DNA of 7,041 bases, from the NCBI GenBank assembly GCA_038223165.1, contig JBBRHE010000192.1, forward strand, positions 1-7,041, read 5' to 3'. Each line of letters opens with the position of its first letter. Positions within the stretch are counted from its first letter, which is position 1. Both the position numbers and the translations under genes were made by a program. Source of the DNA: DASYHQ01 sp038223165 (GTDB lineage Bacteria > Planctomycetota > Phycisphaerae > Tepidisphaerales > Tepidisphaeraceae). Shown here piece by piece: positions 5,540 to 7,041 of the stretch. The notes below the pieces were generated by a model. It searched no databases. It was not told where the DNA came from and worked only from the letters and a program-made list of their open reading frames with translations.

Positions 5540-7041
5540 ATGCAGGCAGGCCAGTCCCTCCGGCGAGTCGCAACGATCGCTGTCGTTCTTCTATCTACTT
5601 TCATCCCTTCGATAACTTTTGCCAGTGAAGCAGACCTGCGGATTCCCACAGAGTTAAGCGGCACTGACGCCATAAGCTTTTTCGGTATGAGTGGTCACAA
5701 CCTGCTGCTGGCAGGCATGTTCATCCCGTTCCTGGGCTTGCTGTTTGGATTGCTGATCTCAGCCCAATTGAAGCGCATGCCCGCGCATCGCACGATGCTT
5801 GAAGTGTCCGAACTGATCTACGCGACCTGCAAGACCTACCTGTTCACGCAGGGCAAATTTCTCGTCGGCCTCTGGGCGCTGATGACGGTCGCAGTCGTCG
5901 TCTACTTTGGCGTGCTGGCAGAGTATCCGACGGGCGAACTGGTGAACGGCATCGAGCAGGTGGTTCACGGTTTCCCGGCGGGCAGTGTGGCGCTGATCGT
6001 CATGTGGAGCCTGATCGGTATGGCCGGCTCGGTCGCGGTCGCGTGGTTTGGCATTCGGGTCAACACGTATGCCAACAGCCGCACGGCGCATGCGTCGCTG
6101 CGTGGCTACGGCTATCCGTGCTACGCGATTCCACTGAAGGCAGGCATGTCGATCGGCATGGTGCTCATCAGCCTCGAGCTGGTGCTGATGCTCTGCATTC
6201 TGCTATTCGTACCGGCGAACCTCGCGGGGGCGTGCTTCATCGGCTTTGCCATCGGTGAATCGCTCGGCGCCGCTGCGCTGCGCGTAGCCGGTGGCATCTT
6301 CACGAAGATCGCCGACATCGGGGCCGACCTGATGAAGATCGTCTTCAAGATCAAGGAGGACGACGCCCGCAACCCAGGTGTGATCGCCGACTGCGTCGGG
6401 GACAACGCCGGTGACTCGGTCGGCCCCTCGGCCGACGGGTTTGAAACATACGGCGTGACCGGTGTGGCGCTCATCAGCTTTATCCTGCTGGCCATCGCCA
6501 GCCCGGTCATCCAAGTACAATTGCTCGTCTGGATCTTCGTGATGCGCCTGCTGATGGTCATCACCAGCGGTCTGGCCTACTTCGTGAACGAAGCCATCGC
6601 CAAGGCCCGTTTCTCTGCCGTGCGCAGCTTTAACTTTGAGACTCCACTGACCAGCCTGGTGTGGGTGGCGTCGATCCTGTCGATCATCGCGACATACGCA
6701 GCGTCATATCTGCTCATTCACGAAATCACACTGAAGGACGGCACCATTAACACCAGCCTGTGGTGGCTGCTGGCGACGATCATCACCTGTGGCACGCTCG
6801 CAGGGGCGATCATTCCCGAGGTGACCAAGGCGTTCACGTCGGTGCACAGCCGGCACGTACGCGAAGTGGTGACGGCCAGTCGTGAGGGTGGCGCGTCACT
6901 CAACATCCTGTCGGGCCTGACGGCCGGCAACTTCAGCGCGTTCTGGGTAGGTGGCATCACGATCGGTGGGTTAATGGCGATCGCTTACGGAATTAGCCAG
7001 ATCGGTGGCAACGTGACGGGATTGGCGTCGATCATGCCCGC
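5540..7041 (+). CDS. hppA: Membrane-bound ion-pumping pyrophosphatase, N-terminal 500 residues (runs off the window)
   Basis: An open frame of 500 full codons without a stop, truncated by the window end; the usual family length is about 700-800 residues. The enzyme hydrolyses cytoplasmic pyrophosphate and pumps H+ and/or Na+ across the membrane. Catalytic landmarks: GGIFTKIADIGADL (251-264) with Lys256, Asp259 and Asp263; EDDARNP (273-279); then Asp284, Asp288, Asp292, Asp299 and Glu302. Many hydrophobic helices surround these. Residues 1-28 look like a cleavable signal peptide (RR, then a hydrophobic stretch ending TFA before SEA), preceding the first family helix near 53-75. The Asp-rich motif differs from the commoner DNVGDNVGD-type form, reading CVGDNAGDSVGP. 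The start is supported by GGAG 10 bases upstream. The C-terminal part, including the residue that predicts potassium dependence, lies outside the window, so ion specificity cannot be settled. Confidence 0.95.
   Translation, partial: MQAGQSLRRVATIAVVLLSTFIPSITFASEADLRIPTELSGTDAISFFGMSGHNLLLAGMFIPFLGLLFGLLISAQLKRMPAHRTMLEVSELIYATCKTYLFTQGKFLVGLWALMTVAVVVYFGVLAEYPTGELVNGIEQVVHGFPAGSVALIVMWSLIGMAGSVAVAWFGIRVNTYANSRTAHASLRGYGYPCYAIPLKAGMSIGMVLISLELVLMLCILLFVPANLAGACFIGFAIGESLGAAALRVAGGIFTKIADIGADLMKIVFKIKEDDARNPGVIADCVGDNAGDSVGPSADGFETYGVTGVALISFILLAIASPVIQVQLLVWIFVMRLLMVITSGLAYFVNEAIAKARFSAVRSFNFETPLTSLVWVASILSIIATYAASYLLIHEITLKDGTINTSLWWLLATIITCGTLAGAIIPEVTKAFTSVHSRHVREVVTASREGGASLNILSGLTAGNFSAFWVGGITIGGLMAIAYGISQIGGNVTGLASIMP

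Noticed and set aside
6121..6564. 147-codon minus-strand frame inside hppA
   Set aside because: Antisense to the catalytic core of the pyrophosphatase; composition (Ser, Met, Thr, Ile rich) is typical of an antisense frame.
1..7041. CRISPR array, tRNA, rRNA, transposase or integrase signals
   Set aside because: No regularly spaced repeats, cloverleaf-like stretches or mobile-element proteins were seen on either strand.

Overview
The window looks like ordinary chromosomal DNA from a GC-rich Gram-negative-type bacterium, most likely a planctomycete of the Phycisphaerae kind. This placement is an inference. It rests on a short PF-x-PFA paralogous protein family, a very small charged lipoprotein, an unusual membrane pyrophosphatase signature and the style of the RecN and PdhA sequences. 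No mobile element, CRISPR array, rRNA or tRNA gene was seen.

Left part (1-1617, minus strand): a pyruvate dehydrogenase operon. Transcription runs leftward from pdhA (E1 alpha) through two small, mutually homologous genes of unknown function into what looks like the first 18 codons of pdhB (E1 beta), cut by the window edge. The two small genes are packed between pdhA and pdhB with gaps of 10, 11 and 31 bases. The first of them has its Shine-Dalgarno sequence overlapping the pdhA stop. A perfect TATAAT box about 140 bases before pdhA is the best promoter candidate, giving a leader of roughly 130 bases.

Centre (1797-2223): a 67-residue lipoprotein gene, also leftward, with its own intrinsic terminator and a good match to a sigma-54 (-24/-12) promoter. 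Its upstream region is shared with a divergent rightward promoter.

Right part (2224-7041, plus strand): a stand-alone tRNA-binding OB-fold protein (like the C-terminal domain of methionyl-tRNA synthetase), a purine/pyrimidine inverted repeat, recN (DNA double-strand break repair ATPase) and a CHAD-domain protein (a polyphosphate-binding family) 21 bases behind recN. After a 187-base gap with its own promoter candidate comes the first 500 codons of a membrane ion-pumping pyrophosphatase (hppA), cut by the right edge.

The functional themes are central carbon metabolism (pyruvate to acetyl-CoA), DNA repair, and phosphate or pyrophosphate energetics. I do not see a clear new multi-gene system. 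The points most worth following up are the paralogous gene pair inside the pdh operon, the sigma-54 promoter on the tiny lipoprotein gene, the hairpin with a Shine-Dalgarno-free recN start, and the variant pyrophosphatase.
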